64,000 nt of DNA, from contig NZ_JAUSVR010000009.1 in the NCBI RefSeq assembly GCF_030814815.1, forward strand, positions 62,001 through 126,000, in the 5' to 3' direction. This document shows, in pieces, positions 1 to 9,814 of the stretch. Made by a program: the position numbers and the translations under genes. The stretch is from Ancylobacter amanitiformis. GTDB lineage: Bacteria > Pseudomonadota > Alphaproteobacteria > Rhizobiales > Xanthobacteraceae. Under the pieces are notes generated by a model, which saw nothing but the letters and a program-made list of their open reading frames with translations, had not been told where the DNA came from and made no database searches. Positions within the stretch are counted from its first letter, which is position 1. The number at the start of each line of letters is the position of its first letter.

Positions 1-751
1 GGGAGGCGACATAACGCACCGCGCCGGTGCGGATGCCCGCCTCCTCCATGGTTTCGCGCCGCACCGCCTCCTCGAAGGTCTCGCCCGGCTCGACGAAGCC
101 GGCCAGGCACGACCACATGCCGGGCGCGAAGCGCGGCGAGCGGCCCAGCAGGCAATTGTCGCCGTCATGGGTCAGCATGATCACCACCGGGTCGGTGCGC
201 GGAAAATGCTGCGCGCCGCATTCCGGGCATTCGCGCCGCCAGCCCCCCTCGGCCACATGGAGCCGGTGCGCGCAGTTCGAGCAGAAGGTGCGCCGCGCAT
301 GCCAGGCGATCATCGCCTTGGCGGTAGCCAGTTCGCCGAGTTCCTCGGCCGAGACCCATTCGCCGACCGCCACGCTGCGCAGGTCCGTCACCCGAAGGTC
401 CGGCGCCTCGGCGAGTGCGGCAAGCGAGGCCGCATGCAGCGGCAGCACGAAATGAGGAACCCCGTCGGCAAGGCCCAGCAGGCAGGCCTCGCTGACCCGC
501 CCGCCCAGCGCGACCGCGCGGCCGAGATCGATCAGCGCCTCGAAGCCGCCGGCCTCATCATCGCCCGTCGTCCCGGGCAGCCGCCGCAGCACCACGCTCT
601 CGCCGGCGACCAGGCAGGCCAGCGCCCGCGTGTCGCGCAGCATGTCCGGCGTCTCCGCCCGCCGCTCGCTGGCCCGATCGAGCCGGGAGCCGACATAGCC
701 CAGATGCGGCCAGCAGCCGAGTTCACCCGCGATCCGTTCACTCGTCGCCAT
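1..751 (-). CDS. nudC: NAD(+) diphosphatase NudC (partial, C-terminus beyond window)
   Basis: Hydrolyses NADH/NAD+ (and NAD caps on RNA) to NMNH plus AMP. About 250 residues are visible; the 3' end runs off the left edge. A zinc ribbon is formed by Cys157, Cys160, Cys175 and Cys178, followed by a complete Nudix box from Gly218 to Ile240, with Glu224 and the REx2EExG core in place. The family-specific SQPWPFPxS motif would lie outside the window. The ATG at 751 begins 12 bases after the stop of the HIT gene, so the two genes are probably co-transcribed. The N-terminal third is poorly conserved in this family, so the start is less certain than the identity. Confidence 0.93.
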   Translation of the reverse strand, partial: MATSERIAGELGCWPHLGYVGSRLDRASERRAETPDMLRDTRALACLVAGESVVLRRLPGTTGDDEAGGFEALIDLGRAVALGGRVSEACLLGLADGVPHFVLPLHAASLAALAEAPDLRVTDLRSVAVGEWVSAEELGELATAKAMIAWHARRTFCSNCAHRLHVAEGGWRRECPECGAQHFPRTDPVVIMLTHDGDNCLLGRSPRFAPGMWSCLAGFVEPGETFEEAVRRETMEEAGIRTGAVRYVAS

Positions 752-763
752 TGCGCCTCTCCC

Positions 764-1195
764 TCATTGCCCACCCAGCGCCGCGCGCAGCCGCGACACC
801 AGCAGCACGGCCTGCGGCGCCGCGTAGGTCCGCCGCTCGCCCACGCCCCAGACCGGGCGCGGCCACGCCGCATCGGTGGCGAAGCGGGCGATCACGTGCA
901 CATGCAGCTGCCGCACCTGATTGCCGAGCGCGCCGACATTCAGCTTGTCGCACTGCGTCAGCGCGCGCAGCGCCCGGCTCACCGCGTCGATCTCCGCGGT
1001 GAGCGTGGCGCGCGCTTCGCCCTCAAGATCGATCAGTTCGGCAAGGCCGGCACGGCGCGGCACGAGGATGACCCAGGGAAAGCGGGAATCGTTCATCAGG
1101 CGCAGCGTCGACAGCGCGAGATCGGCGACCGGAAACGTATCGGCCTCGATCCGCGGGTCGAGCTGGAAAGTCGTGTCGCTGGAAAGCTCGTTCAT
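764..1195 (-). CDS. HIT family protein
   Basis: A 143-residue histidine-triad protein, a nucleotide hydrolase or transferase fold. The signature is Q96-L-H98-V-H100-V-I, so the first histidine of the classical HxHxH triad is Gln, as in a common alphaproteobacterial subgroup. It probably acts on a nucleotide-phosphate ester, but the substrate cannot be told from sequence. The ATG at 1195 is chosen because upstream in-frame sequence is not protein-like. It directly precedes nudC on the same strand, fitting a small nucleotide-cleaning operon. The ribosome-binding site is weak. Confidence 0.85.
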   Translation of the reverse strand: MNELSSDTTFQLDPRIEADTFPVADLALSTLRLMNDSRFPWVILVPRRAGLAELIDLEGEARATLTAEIDAVSRALRALTQCDKLNVGALGNQVRQLHVHVIARFATDAAWPRPVWGVGERRTYAAPQAVLLVSRLRAALGGQ

Positions 1196-1402
1196 CGTGG
1201 CGTGTCGTCTGCGCATGGCCCGGCCTCGATGCGGGCGGTGACAGCTATAGCCGCGCGGTGGCGCGCGCGCCACCGCGACGGTGGAGCCGGGATCAGGACG
1301 CATCTGCCGTTTGCCGTCGGCCCGCAATTGCACTAGTTGATCCGCGAAAGTTGATCCGCGAAAGTGCGTGCCGCACGCGCGCGAAAAGGTCACGAGACGG
1401 TC

Positions 1403-2611
1403 ATGTCCCTGAATGCTTCGGCCGGCACCGCGCGCAGCGCGGTCATGCCGGTGCTGGTCGCCCTGAGCGTCGCCCATTTCCTGAACGACATGATCCAGTC
1501 GCTGATTCCGGCGGCCTACCCGATCATCAAGGAAGCCTACGCGCTCGATTTCAGCCAGATCGGCATCATCACGCTGACCTTCCAGATTTCCGCCTCGCTG
1601 CTGCAGCCGGTGATCGGCTTCTATACCGACCGCCGCCCGCTGCCCTATTCCATGGTGGCGGGCATGGGCTTCACGCTGGTGGGGCTGATCGGGCTCGCCT
1701 ATGCCGGCAGCTATCCGCTCCTGCTGGTGGCCAGCGCCTGCGTCGGCATCGGTTCCTCCATCTTCCACCCCGAGGCGACGCGCATGGCGCGCAACGCGTC
1801 CGGCGGGCGGCACGGCTTCGCGCAGGGCCTGTTCCAGGTCGGCGGGCAGAGCGGCGCGGCGATCGGCCCGCTGCTCGCCGCCTTCATCATCGTGCCGAAC
1901 GGCCAGACGAGCCTCTCCTGGTTTTCCACCGTGGCGCTTCTGGCCATGCCGCTGCTGGCGTGGACCGCTCACCATCATGCGCGAGCCATGGGGCGCATGG
2001 TGGCGCGCGGCGGCCCGCACCTCGCGGCCGACACGCCCGGCCCCTCGCTGCGGCAGGCGGCGCCGGCGCTGTTCATCCTGATCCTGCTGCTAACCTCGAA
2101 GACCGCCTATATCGCGAGCTTCACCTCGTTCTACACGTTCTACCTGATCGAACGCTTCGACGTGTCGGTGCAGGCCTCGCAGCTGATGCTGTTCCTGTAT
2201 CTCGTCGCCTCGGCGACGGGCGTGCTGTTCGGCGGCATGCTGGGCGACCGGATCGGGCGCAACAAGATCATCTGGTTCTCCATTCTCGGCGCCCTGCCCT
2301 TCACGGTGATCCTGCCGCATGTCGGCCTGTTCTGGACCGGCGTGCTGACCGTGGTGATCAACCTCATCATGTCCAGCGCCTTCGCGGCCATCCTCGTCTA
2401 CGCCATGGAATTGCTGCCGAACCGCATTGGGCTGATCGGCGGGTTCTTCTATGGCCTGGTATTCGGCCTCGGCGGGCTGGCGGCGGCGGCGCTCGGCGTG
2501 TTCGCCGACCATCACGGCATCGACGCGGTCTATGAGGTCTGCGCCTTCCTGCCGGCCTTCGGCCTGCTCGCCTGGTTCCTGCCGAGCCTGCGCGAGGCGC
2601 GGGTGTCCTGA
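1403..2611 (+). CDS. MFS transporter, fosmidomycin-resistance (Fsr) type
   Basis: A membrane transporter of about 402 residues with roughly twelve hydrophobic segments. The N-terminal part carries the pattern of Fsr-like exporters: SVAHFLNDMIQSLIPAAYP in TM1, the LLQPVIGFYTDRRP loop and the SSIFHPEATRMAR segment. Family members export drugs such as fosmidomycin, but natural substrates are mostly unknown, so no specific substrate is claimed. The ATG at 1403 (MSLNAS) is preferred over in-frame starts further upstream because it has an AAGGT-like site about 14 bases before it and gives a compact N-terminus. It is followed 69 bases later by the peptidase gene. Confidence 0.85.
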   Translation: MSLNASAGTARSAVMPVLVALSVAHFLNDMIQSLIPAAYPIIKEAYALDFSQIGIITLTFQISASLLQPVIGFYTDRRPLPYSMVAGMGFTLVGLIGLAYAGSYPLLLVASACVGIGSSIFHPEATRMARNASGGRHGFAQGLFQVGGQSGAAIGPLLAAFIIVPNGQTSLSWFSTVALLAMPLLAWTAHHHARAMGRMVARGGPHLAADTPGPSLRQAAPALFILILLLTSKTAYIASFTSFYTFYLIERFDVSVQASQLMLFLYLVASATGVLFGGMLGDRIGRNKIIWFSILGALPFTVILPHVGLFWTGVLTVVINLIMSSAFAAILVYAMELLPNRIGLIGGFFYGLVFGLGGLAAAALGVFADHHGIDAVYEVCAFLPAFGLLAWFLPSLREARVS

Positions 2612-3634
<1,023 letters not shown>

Positions 3635-3725
3635 CATTTGTCGCGCGGCACCGATGCCGGTTGCCGGATGGAAGGGCGTGGGCGAAGCTTCCCGCGCCCG
3701 CCATCCGCCACCGGAGGACCGCGCC

Positions 3726-4211
3726 GTGAAGCCTCTCATGAATCTCAATGATGCCGCGTTTGACGACATCGAGGCGAACGGCCTCTACACCTCGCGCCGC
3801 GCCAGCATTGGCCGCCACATCGGCGCGAAAAAACTCGGCTACAACCTCACCGAGGTGCCGCCCGGCAAGGTGCAGTGCCCGTTCCACAACCATCATGGCG
3901 AGGAGGAGATGTTCCTCATCATCGAGGGCGAAGGCGAGCTGCGCTTCGGGCCGGCGCGCTACAGGATCCGCCGCCACGACGTCATCGCCTGCCCGCCCGG
4001 CGGGCGCGAGGTGGCGCACCAGATCATCAACACCGGCACCACGACGCTGCGCTACCTCGCTTTGTCGACCCTGTCCGAGGTGGATGTGTGCGAATACCCC
4101 GATTCCGACAAGGTCATGCTCGCCACCGGCCAAGGCGAAGGCGGCCTGCACAAGATGTTTCGAGCGGAGGAGACGGTGGGGTATTATGATCGGGAGACGG
4201 GTGGGGAGTGA
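3726..4211 (+). CDS. Cupin domain protein
   Basis: A 161-residue single-domain cupin. The metal-binding first motif is clear (FHNHHGEEE followed by GEGELRFG), and a second motif lies around AHQIINTGTTTLRYLAL. Members bind a divalent metal and may be dioxygenases, isomerases or simple binding proteins; the reaction is not deducible. The start is taken as the GTG at 3726 because GGAGG at 3713-3717 is ideally spaced; an in-frame ATG at 3738 is the alternative. Its stop codon lies within a few bases of the left edge of the AT-rich AIPR insertion. Confidence 0.82.
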   Translation: MKPLMNLNDAAFDDIEANGLYTSRRASIGRHIGAKKLGYNLTEVPPGKVQCPFHNHHGEEEMFLIIEGEGELRFGPARYRIRRHDVIACPPGGREVAHQIINTGTTTLRYLALSTLSEVDVCEYPDSDKVMLATGQGEGGLHKMFRAEETVGYYDRETGGE

Positions 4212-4237
4212 ACTTTCTCTCCCGCACTCGGAACATA

Positions 4238-5941
4238 TTATATACTCTTCGTATATTCATTAATTGCTTTGTTGAATACATTTGAACTTGAAGATGGACT
4301 CTTAAATAATACCGCCAAAAATTTACCTGGAAATTCTTTTTCTAATACACCAACCATAGATTCATGAAATCTTTCTCCTATAATTGAAATATTTAGTGTC
4401 GATATTTTATTTCTAAATTCTTCTACCGGACAATCTAAGCATGATGCACCAATGATTCGAAAAATTCCAGCTTCAATCACTCTATTCCCGTGCACCAATA
4501 CACCCCAAGCATAACCGCTGCGCTTTTCGAGAGAGCTTTTCTTGTGATCAATCCAACTATCAATTTCTCTGTGGATCAGAGTGGCATTGAATGCTTTAGC
4601 CCCATTTAACGACGGATTAAATATTAATTTATATGGCGCCTTCTTTAGATCGCTGAAAAATCGACCAATACCAGTCTTAACCTGCACCGCTAATGCAGCG
4701 TCACCCGAAGCACATGCTAGTGCTGTCGTTACCTCTATCAATTCACACGAATGAGACGATTTAACAACATCCTCACTTCGCAATAACTGATAATCTATAT
4801 CCTCCAGAGACATTTCTTGCTGTATTCTTCTTTGCTCGGGATCTTGTGCAACAAAATCACGTCCTTCTACGCGATTCTGCAGGTTATTGGTACGAGTTAC
4901 CTCTACACCAAAACCATCAGGCGCGTCTTTTAAAAGAATGATCCGGATAGGGACGCGAACTTTTCCCAAAGCTTCATCAGAATTGACACGCGCGAGCGTG
5001 CTGACCGTTTGAGCGCCGTTGACAATGGACGCCCCTCGGAACTCGAAATTCCCTGCAGATCGCGAAGCAGCGGCCGCCGGAGCCCTCGACGAATCATCAG
5101 CAATTAGCGTAATTCCATTATTAAAATACCAAAAATTTCCCGGTATATTTTCAGCAGTGGATCTAATTCCGTCGTTTACATCCGTCGCACCCAACGAGTG
5201 ACGTATATTTTTAGCAACTAACCTCTTTCCATATTTACCCCACCAATGCTTTAGTTGATATCCATCAATTATACCAAAATACGCAGGGTAGGGATGAGCC
5301 ACATATGACCAATCTGTTATAGTCGCATCGATGATAATTTTTCCAGGCGACGCCGACGCTAAACTCGAATAAATATCTTCTATACCGAAAACTTTCTTAG
5401 TCGCTATGGGCGCTTGATCCGAATATCCGTTTAAGGACGTCAGAATACCATCAAGTTTCGCCGTCCCGTGCCGCGCAATTGTGCTGCTACCCGTCGAAAC
5501 AAGAACGACCTCCACGGTGCATCCTGGCGTAAGAATAGCTTGCCCAGCATCGTTCAATTTAGACTGAAGTCTCGCATGAAAATTTCCGATATTTTGTTCA
5601 ATTAAATCATTAATTCCGTCGACGAAGGATCCAATATCAGCAGCTGACGGCTCTCCGGCGCCTGCGCTTATCCATTTCGATTGTACGACAATAACTCTTT
5701 CGCTGGTACCATCCAAGAATACAGCATCGATTCCATTATCATCAGATCCGTCCCAAACCGATAGCGCCGCTTCCTCTGGAGTGCATTCAGCTTCGATGAA
5801 GACGGCATGAGCGGCGAGACAGCGTGAGAGTATTTTCTTATCACGCTCCGCATCCCTTTCCCCTACGTCGGATAAATCCAAGAAGGGCTCGTATAGAGCA
5901 CGCAACCGAGTACTTATTTGCTTAACGCGCAGCTGTGTCAT
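4238..5941 (-). CDS. AIPR family (abortive infection phage resistance) protein
   Basis: A 567-residue protein. The AIPR core (Pfam family of that name) is unmistakable: LVAKNIRHSLG near residue 241, NFWYFNNGITLIADD near 269, ASIVNGAQTVSTL near 304 and RTNNLQNRVEGRDF near 350. N-terminal to it, DDNGID72 followed by VVQSK89 resembles a PD-(D/E)XK nuclease half-site (Asp...Gln-x-Lys); this reading is inference. AIPR proteins are linked to phage defence by family naming and neighbourhood, with mechanism unsettled. Base composition is strikingly AT-rich against about 68% GC flanks, and codon use differs from all neighbours, showing recent transfer. A G-rich ribosome-binding site precedes the ATG at 5941. 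No partner gene, integrase or toxin-antitoxin gene adjoins it. Confidence 0.88.
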   Translation of the reverse strand: MTQLRVKQISTRLRALYEPFLDLSDVGERDAERDKKILSRCLAAHAVFIEAECTPEEAALSVWDGSDDNGIDAVFLDGTSERVIVVQSKWISAGAGEPSAADIGSFVDGINDLIEQNIGNFHARLQSKLNDAGQAILTPGCTVEVVLVSTGSSTIARHGTAKLDGILTSLNGYSDQAPIATKKVFGIEDIYSSLASASPGKIIIDATITDWSYVAHPYPAYFGIIDGYQLKHWWGKYGKRLVAKNIRHSLGATDVNDGIRSTAENIPGNFWYFNNGITLIADDSSRAPAAAASRSAGNFEFRGASIVNGAQTVSTLARVNSDEALGKVRVPIRIILLKDAPDGFGVEVTRTNNLQNRVEGRDFVAQDPEQRRIQQEMSLEDIDYQLLRSEDVVKSSHSCELIEVTTALACASGDAALAVQVKTGIGRFFSDLKKAPYKLIFNPSLNGAKAFNATLIHREIDSWIDHKKSSLEKRSGYAWGVLVHGNRVIEAGIFRIIGASCLDCPVEEFRNKISTLNISIIGERFHESMVGVLEKEFPGKFLAVLFKSPSSSSNVFNKAINEYTKSI

Positions 5942-6047
5942 AGCCCCCCCCTCGTGACAGTCGCCAGTGCACTTTCCTTATCATGGTATTGGGCGGTTCA
6001 ATATCCTCCCCCCCTTGCATCCCATCCCCATCTGTCCGATATAGGCG

Positions 6048-6147
6048 GCGGGAGGTTGGCGGTGGACGAGCCACTCGCCAACCGGGTCAGGTCCGGAAGG
6101 AAGCAGCCCCAACGAGCCCGTCTCGGGTCGCATGTCAGCCTCCCACC
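6048..6147 (+). ncRNA. ffs: Signal recognition particle 4.5S-type RNA
   Basis: The universally conserved apical SRP motif GGTCAGGTCCGGAAGGAAGC lies at about 6085-6104, with the outer helix formed by GGGAGG at 6050-6055 and CCTCCC at 6139-6144. The roughly 100-nt size is normal for the small bacterial SRP RNA, which binds Ffh and targets nascent membrane proteins. The position just upstream of dnaX is the usual one in Hyphomicrobiales. End points are estimated from helix pairing. Confidence 0.93.
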
Positions 6148-6171
6148 CTTCTCGACATTTGCCGGGCGACA

Positions 6172-6372
6172 ATGATGGCGGAGAAGACGCGAGCCGCAGG
6201 GTCGAGCGCGGCGCGCGGTGGCGCCGCCGTCGTTCTGTTGACGGGCATGGCGGCGGTCTCGCGCCTGCCGCATGACAGCCTGGTCGACGGTGTGATCGTG
6301 ACCGCCATCGCAGTCCTTTCGCTCGGCGGCGCCTGGGCGCTGTGGCGTCTGGCGCGCCGGCAGCCGCGTTGA
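6172..6372 (+). CDS. Small putative membrane protein
   Basis: A possible 66-residue protein between ffs and dnaX. It has a short basic N-terminus, one hydrophobic segment (AAVVLLTGMAAVSRL), a second stronger one (VIVTAIAVLSLGGAWALW) and a basic tail, so it could span the membrane twice. Two consecutive ATG codons at 6172 and 6175 offer starts, but there is no clear Shine-Dalgarno site. I do not recognise a family. Composition and strand fit the region but a spurious frame cannot be excluded. Confidence 0.4.
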   Translation: MMAEKTRAAGSSAARGGAAVVLLTGMAAVSRLPHDSLVDGVIVTAIAVLSLGGAWALWRLARRQPR

Positions 6373-6536
6373 GGCGGATCGGAGGCTGATCGGAGGCGGG
6401 GCGCTCCCCGGCCTTCCTTGCGGCCTTGCCGACCCAGCCGGGGGCGGCCTTGCACCGGCCACGCCATCCCCGGAAATTTCCCGCGCGCGTCATTGCGGCG
6501 TTGTGCCCGGTGGCGCCGGCGATGCTATGAAGGGAT

Positions 6537-8570
6537 ATGAGCGCCGACACCCCCGACATGTCCGACCTGACGCATCCCGGCGATGACGGGCCGGGCTTCG
6601 ATCTCGGCCCCGCGCCGACGGTGCCGGCCATGGCCCCGGCCACGGCCGCGCCCTATCGCGTGCTCGCGCGAAAATACCGGCCGCAGACCTTCGCCGACCT
6701 GATCGGTCAGGAAGCGATGGTGCGCACGCTGAAGAACGCCTTCACCTCCGGCCGCATCGCGCAGGCCTATATCCTCACCGGCGTGCGCGGGGTGGGCAAG
6801 ACCACCACGGCCCGCATCCTCGCCCGCGCGCTGAACTACGAGCCGATGGACGGCCCTGCGAATGCGGGCTTGGCTTCCGGCGGCGCGCCCACGCTCGACA
6901 TGCCGGTGCTGGGCCGCCATTGCCGCGACATCATCGAGAGCCGCCATGTCGACGTGCAGGAGATGGACGCCGCCTCCAATACCGGCATCAGCGATATCCG
7001 CGAGATCATCGAGGCGGCGCGCTACAAGCCGGTGCTGGCGCGCTACAAGGTGTTCATCATCGACGAAGTGCACATGCTCTCCACCGCCGCCTTCAACGGG
7101 CTGTTGAAGACGCTGGAGGAGCCGCCCGAGCATGTGAAGTTCATCTTCGCCACGACCGAAATCCGCAAGGTTCCCGTCACCGTGCTGTCGCGCACGCAGC
7201 GCTTCGACCTGCGCCGGGTGGATGCCGGCACGCTGGCGCGGCACCTGCGCGGCATCTGCGAGGCGGAAGGCGTCGGCATCGACCAGGAGGCGCTGAGCCT
7301 GGTGGCCCGCGCGGCGGAAGGCTCGGTACGCGATGCGCTCTCGCTGCTCGACCAGGCCATCGCCCATTCGGGCGCGCAATCGGCCGGCGGGCAGGCCACC
7401 GGCCACATCGTGCATGGCGAGCAGGTGCGCTCGCTGCTCGGCCTCGCCGATCGCGGCCGCGTCATCGACCTGTTCGAGGCGCTGATGCGCGGCGATATCG
7501 GGCAGGCCCTCACCGAATTGCGCGAGCAGTATGATTCCGGCGCCGACCCGGCCGTGCTCATCACCGATCTCGCCGAGTTCACCCATCTCGTCACCAAGCT
7601 GAAGATCCTGCCCGAGACGGCGGACGATCCGGCCCTCGTCGAGGCCGAGCGCACGCGCGGGCGCGGCTTCGCCGAAACCCTGTCCATGCGCGTGCTGGCG
7701 CGGGCCTGGCAGATGCTCACAAAGGGCCTCGCCGAGGTGCAACAGGCCGCCAAGCCGATGCAGGCGGCGGAGATGGTGCTGGTGCGTCTCGCCTATGCCA
7801 GCGACCTGCCGACCCCGGACGAAGCGCTCAAACGCCTGCGCGACGGGGCGGCCGAGGAGCCCGCCGGGCGCCCCGCCCCTGCCCCGTCCGGCGGCGGGTC
7901 GGGTGGCGGGGCTGGCGCCGGCTCCGGGAGTGGCGGCTCCGGGAGTGGCGGGTCGGCCATGGCGGCCATGGCGCCGCGCAGCTTCAGCGCACCCGTGGCA
8001 AACACCGCCCCCGTGGTCGCTCCGAGCCACCTGTCGCTCGCCGCCCGCGGCACGCCGCGCCCGGCAAGCGCCCCGCAGCCGGCGACGCAGGAGAAGCCGA
8101 CGGTCAGCGTCGGCAATCTCACCGAACTGGTGGCGCTGGCGGTCACCAAACGCGATCTCAAGCTGAAATTCGCGCTGGAAAACCATGTCCGGCCGGTCGC
8201 CTTCGAGGATGGCAAGCTGGAACTGGCGCTGGCGCCCGGCGGCTCGTCCAGCCTGCTGCAGGAGTTGCAGACCAAGCTTTCCGACTGGACCGGCAAGCGC
8301 TGGCTGGTCGCGCTCTCCCGCGAGGAGGGCGAGGCGACCCTGGCCGAGCAGACCCGCTCGGCCCGCGAGAGCCTGTTGACCGACGTGCGCGCCGACCCGC
8401 TGGTCGCCGCCGTGCTGGGGCGTTTTCCCGGCGCCTCCATCGTCGACGTGCGCACGCAGACCACCGACGAAGGCCCCCCGCCCGGCTCGCTCGACGATTA
8501 CGAGATGATGGCCGCGCGCGACGCGCAGAACCCGGGCGAGGATTCGTCCGACGATGATTTCGAATTCTAG
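6537..8570 (+). CDS. dnaX: DNA polymerase III subunit gamma/tau
   Basis: A 677-residue clamp-loader ATPase subunit of the replicative polymerase. The Walker A is GVRGVGKT at residues 82-89, Walker B is IIDEVHML near 175 and sensor-1 FATTEIRKVP lies near 205. An alphaproteobacteria-type 40-residue N-terminal extension precedes the AAA+ core. The zinc module of E. coli DnaX (four Cys) is reduced to a single Cys129. A Gly/Ser-rich linker at about 445-475 separates the AAA+ part from the tau C-terminal domains. It is followed 15 bases later by ybaB, as in many bacteria, with ffs upstream. No convincing slippery heptamer for a short gamma form was seen. Confidence 0.96.
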   Translation: MSADTPDMSDLTHPGDDGPGFDLGPAPTVPAMAPATAAPYRVLARKYRPQTFADLIGQEAMVRTLKNAFTSGRIAQAYILTGVRGVGKTTTARILARALNYEPMDGPANAGLASGGAPTLDMPVLGRHCRDIIESRHVDVQEMDAASNTGISDIREIIEAARYKPVLARYKVFIIDEVHMLSTAAFNGLLKTLEEPPEHVKFIFATTEIRKVPVTVLSRTQRFDLRRVDAGTLARHLRGICEAEGVGIDQEALSLVARAAEGSVRDALSLLDQAIAHSGAQSAGGQATGHIVHGEQVRSLLGLADRGRVIDLFEALMRGDIGQALTELREQYDSGADPAVLITDLAEFTHLVTKLKILPETADDPALVEAERTRGRGFAETLSMRVLARAWQMLTKGLAEVQQAAKPMQAAEMVLVRLAYASDLPTPDEALKRLRDGAAEEPAGRPAPAPSGGGSGGGAGAGSGSGGSGSGGSAMAAMAPRSFSAPVANTAPVVAPSHLSLAARGTPRPASAPQPATQEKPTVSVGNLTELVALAVTKRDLKLKFALENHVRPVAFEDGKLELALAPGGSSSLLQELQTKLSDWTGKRWLVALSREEGEATLAEQTRSARESLLTDVRADPLVAAVLGRFPGASIVDVRTQTTDEGPPPGSLDDYEMMAARDAQNPGEDSSDDDFEF

Positions 8571-8585
8571 AAACAGGAGCCGTGC

Positions 8586-8906
8586 ATGAAAGACCTTCTC
8601 GGGATGATGTCCAAGGTGAAGGAGATGCAGGGGCGCATGGAGCAACTGCAGGCCGAGCTGGAGAGCACCGAGGTCGACGGCGCGTCGGGCGGCGGGCTCG
8701 TCACCGTGCGGCTCTCCGCCAAGGGCACGCTGAAGGCGCTCCGCATCGATCCGAGCCTCTTGGTGCCGGAAGAGGCGGAAATCCTCGAGGATCTGATCGT
8801 CGCCGCCCATGCCGAGGCCCGCGCCAAGGGCGAACGGCTGATCCAGGAAAAGACGCAGGCGCTGACCGCCGGCCTGCCCATTCCCCCGGGCCTGAAGCTG
8901 TTCTGA
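8586..8906 (+). CDS. ybaB: YbaB/EbfC family nucleoid-associated protein
   Basis: A 106-residue DNA-binding nucleoid-associated protein with the typical start [20 protein letters not shown] and the G(S)GGGLVTV core in the middle. It forms dimers that bind DNA with little sequence specificity. An AGGAG site sits seven bases before the ATG, and the gene lies 15 bases behind dnaX, so they share a transcript. In most relatives recR comes next; here the downstream 275 bases contain no recR. Confidence 0.95.
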   Translation: MKDLLGMMSKVKEMQGRMEQLQAELESTEVDGASGGGLVTVRLSAKGTLKALRIDPSLLVPEEAEILEDLIVAAHAEARAKGERLIQEKTQALTAGLPIPPGLKLF

Positions 8907-8957
8907 TCCTCGGAACGTCACGCCAGCTTCCTTTGCCGGCACTCTATTCGCGGCCAC

Positions 8958-8981
8958 GGCCTCGCCGGTTCCGGCGGGGCC
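8958..8981 (+). terminator. Possible terminator after dnaX-ybaB
   Basis: GGCCTCGCCGG and CCGGCGGGGCC form an 11-bp GC-rich stem with one G-T pair and a two-base turn, 51 bases past the ybaB stop. There is no proper T-run, so it is a weak candidate. The rest of 8907-9181 shows no gene. Confidence 0.35.
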
Positions 8982-9181
8982 GCCCGTTACGTTCGATGCC
9001 GTGGCGGTGGGGAATGGGCGGGTTGCCCTGCCCTCCTCACGATCATCGGGATCGCCCCCCCTCTCGCTCCTGCCGGCACGCCGGGCAGCGCGACGCCGGT
9101 CGCCCGGCCTGCCCCGCCCGGCCTGTCATCGGCGGACGCAGCGGCGAGCGGGGCTGGACTGCCTGAGCCCCCGAGCGCGGG

Positions 9182-9814
9182 TCACGCCCCCCGCGCGCCC
9201 TCGACAACCCCCGTCACCGCCCGCGCGATCGCGTCGGCATGCGCGGCAAGCGGACCTTCGAGCCGTCCATAGAGCGCGAATACCGCCGGCTGCACCACGC
9301 AGCCCAGCGCCATGGCGCTGGCCAGGGCCGCACGCTCGGGCGCGAGGCCGCCGCCGCGCAGCAGCAACGCCACCGCCTCCACCACATTGGCATCGGGCGT
9401 CGCCGGCACATGGCGCAGATGGTCGTGCTGGTGGATCAGCAGATAGGCGAACAGCGCGGGCTCCTCGTCGAACAGCCGGCAGGCAAGCGCCACCACGTCC
9501 CGCAGCTTCTCGGCAAGGCCGACATCGCGCGCATCGACCGCGCAGATCGCGCGCGCCAACGTGGCGTAATGCGAGAGGAACAGCTCGCGCGCCAGTTCCT
9601 CCTTGGAGGGAAAATGCCGGTAGAGCGCGCCCTCGCTCAGCCCCGCGCGCAGGGCGATGTCGCGCACGCTGGTGCCGTCTATGCCCTTCTCGGCGAACAG
9701 CGTCAGCGCTTCCGCCTCGATCCGCGCGCGGGTCGCGGTGCCATCCCGGCCACGGCGCGGCACGGCGGCGCGGGAAACGCGGCGCGTGGGCGCGGGCTGG
9801 CCGCGCGCGCTCAT
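9182..9814 (-). CDS. TetR/AcrR family transcriptional regulator
   Basis: A 210-residue regulator. The N-terminal helix-turn-helix is clear (TSVRDIALRAGLSEGALYRH, then FPSKEELARELF); the C-terminal ligand domain is divergent, as expected. Its ATG at 9814 overlaps the stop of the upstream aas gene by four bases (ATGA), so it is translationally coupled to it. The likely target is the palindrome at 13265-13280 upstream of aas, making an autoregulated lipid-responsive unit; this link is inference. A fatty acyl-CoA or lipid ligand would fit the partner gene. Confidence 0.88.
   Translation of the reverse strand: MSARGQPAPTRRVSRAAVPRRGRDGTATRARIEAEALTLFAEKGIDGTSVRDIALRAGLSEGALYRHFPSKEELARELFLSHYATLARAICAVDARDVGLAEKLRDVVALACRLFDEEPALFAYLLIHQHDHLRHVPATPDANVVEAVALLLRGGGLAPERAALASAMALGCVVQPAVFALYGRLEGPLAAHADAIARAVTGVVEGARGA

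Noticed and set aside
6537-8570. Programmed frameshift in dnaX giving a short gamma form
   Set aside because: No A-rich slippery heptamer with a downstream hairpin was seen at the domain junction.
6525-8957. An 810-codon open frame on the minus strand
   Set aside because: It covers dnaX and ybaB in antisense and has no recognisable protein features.
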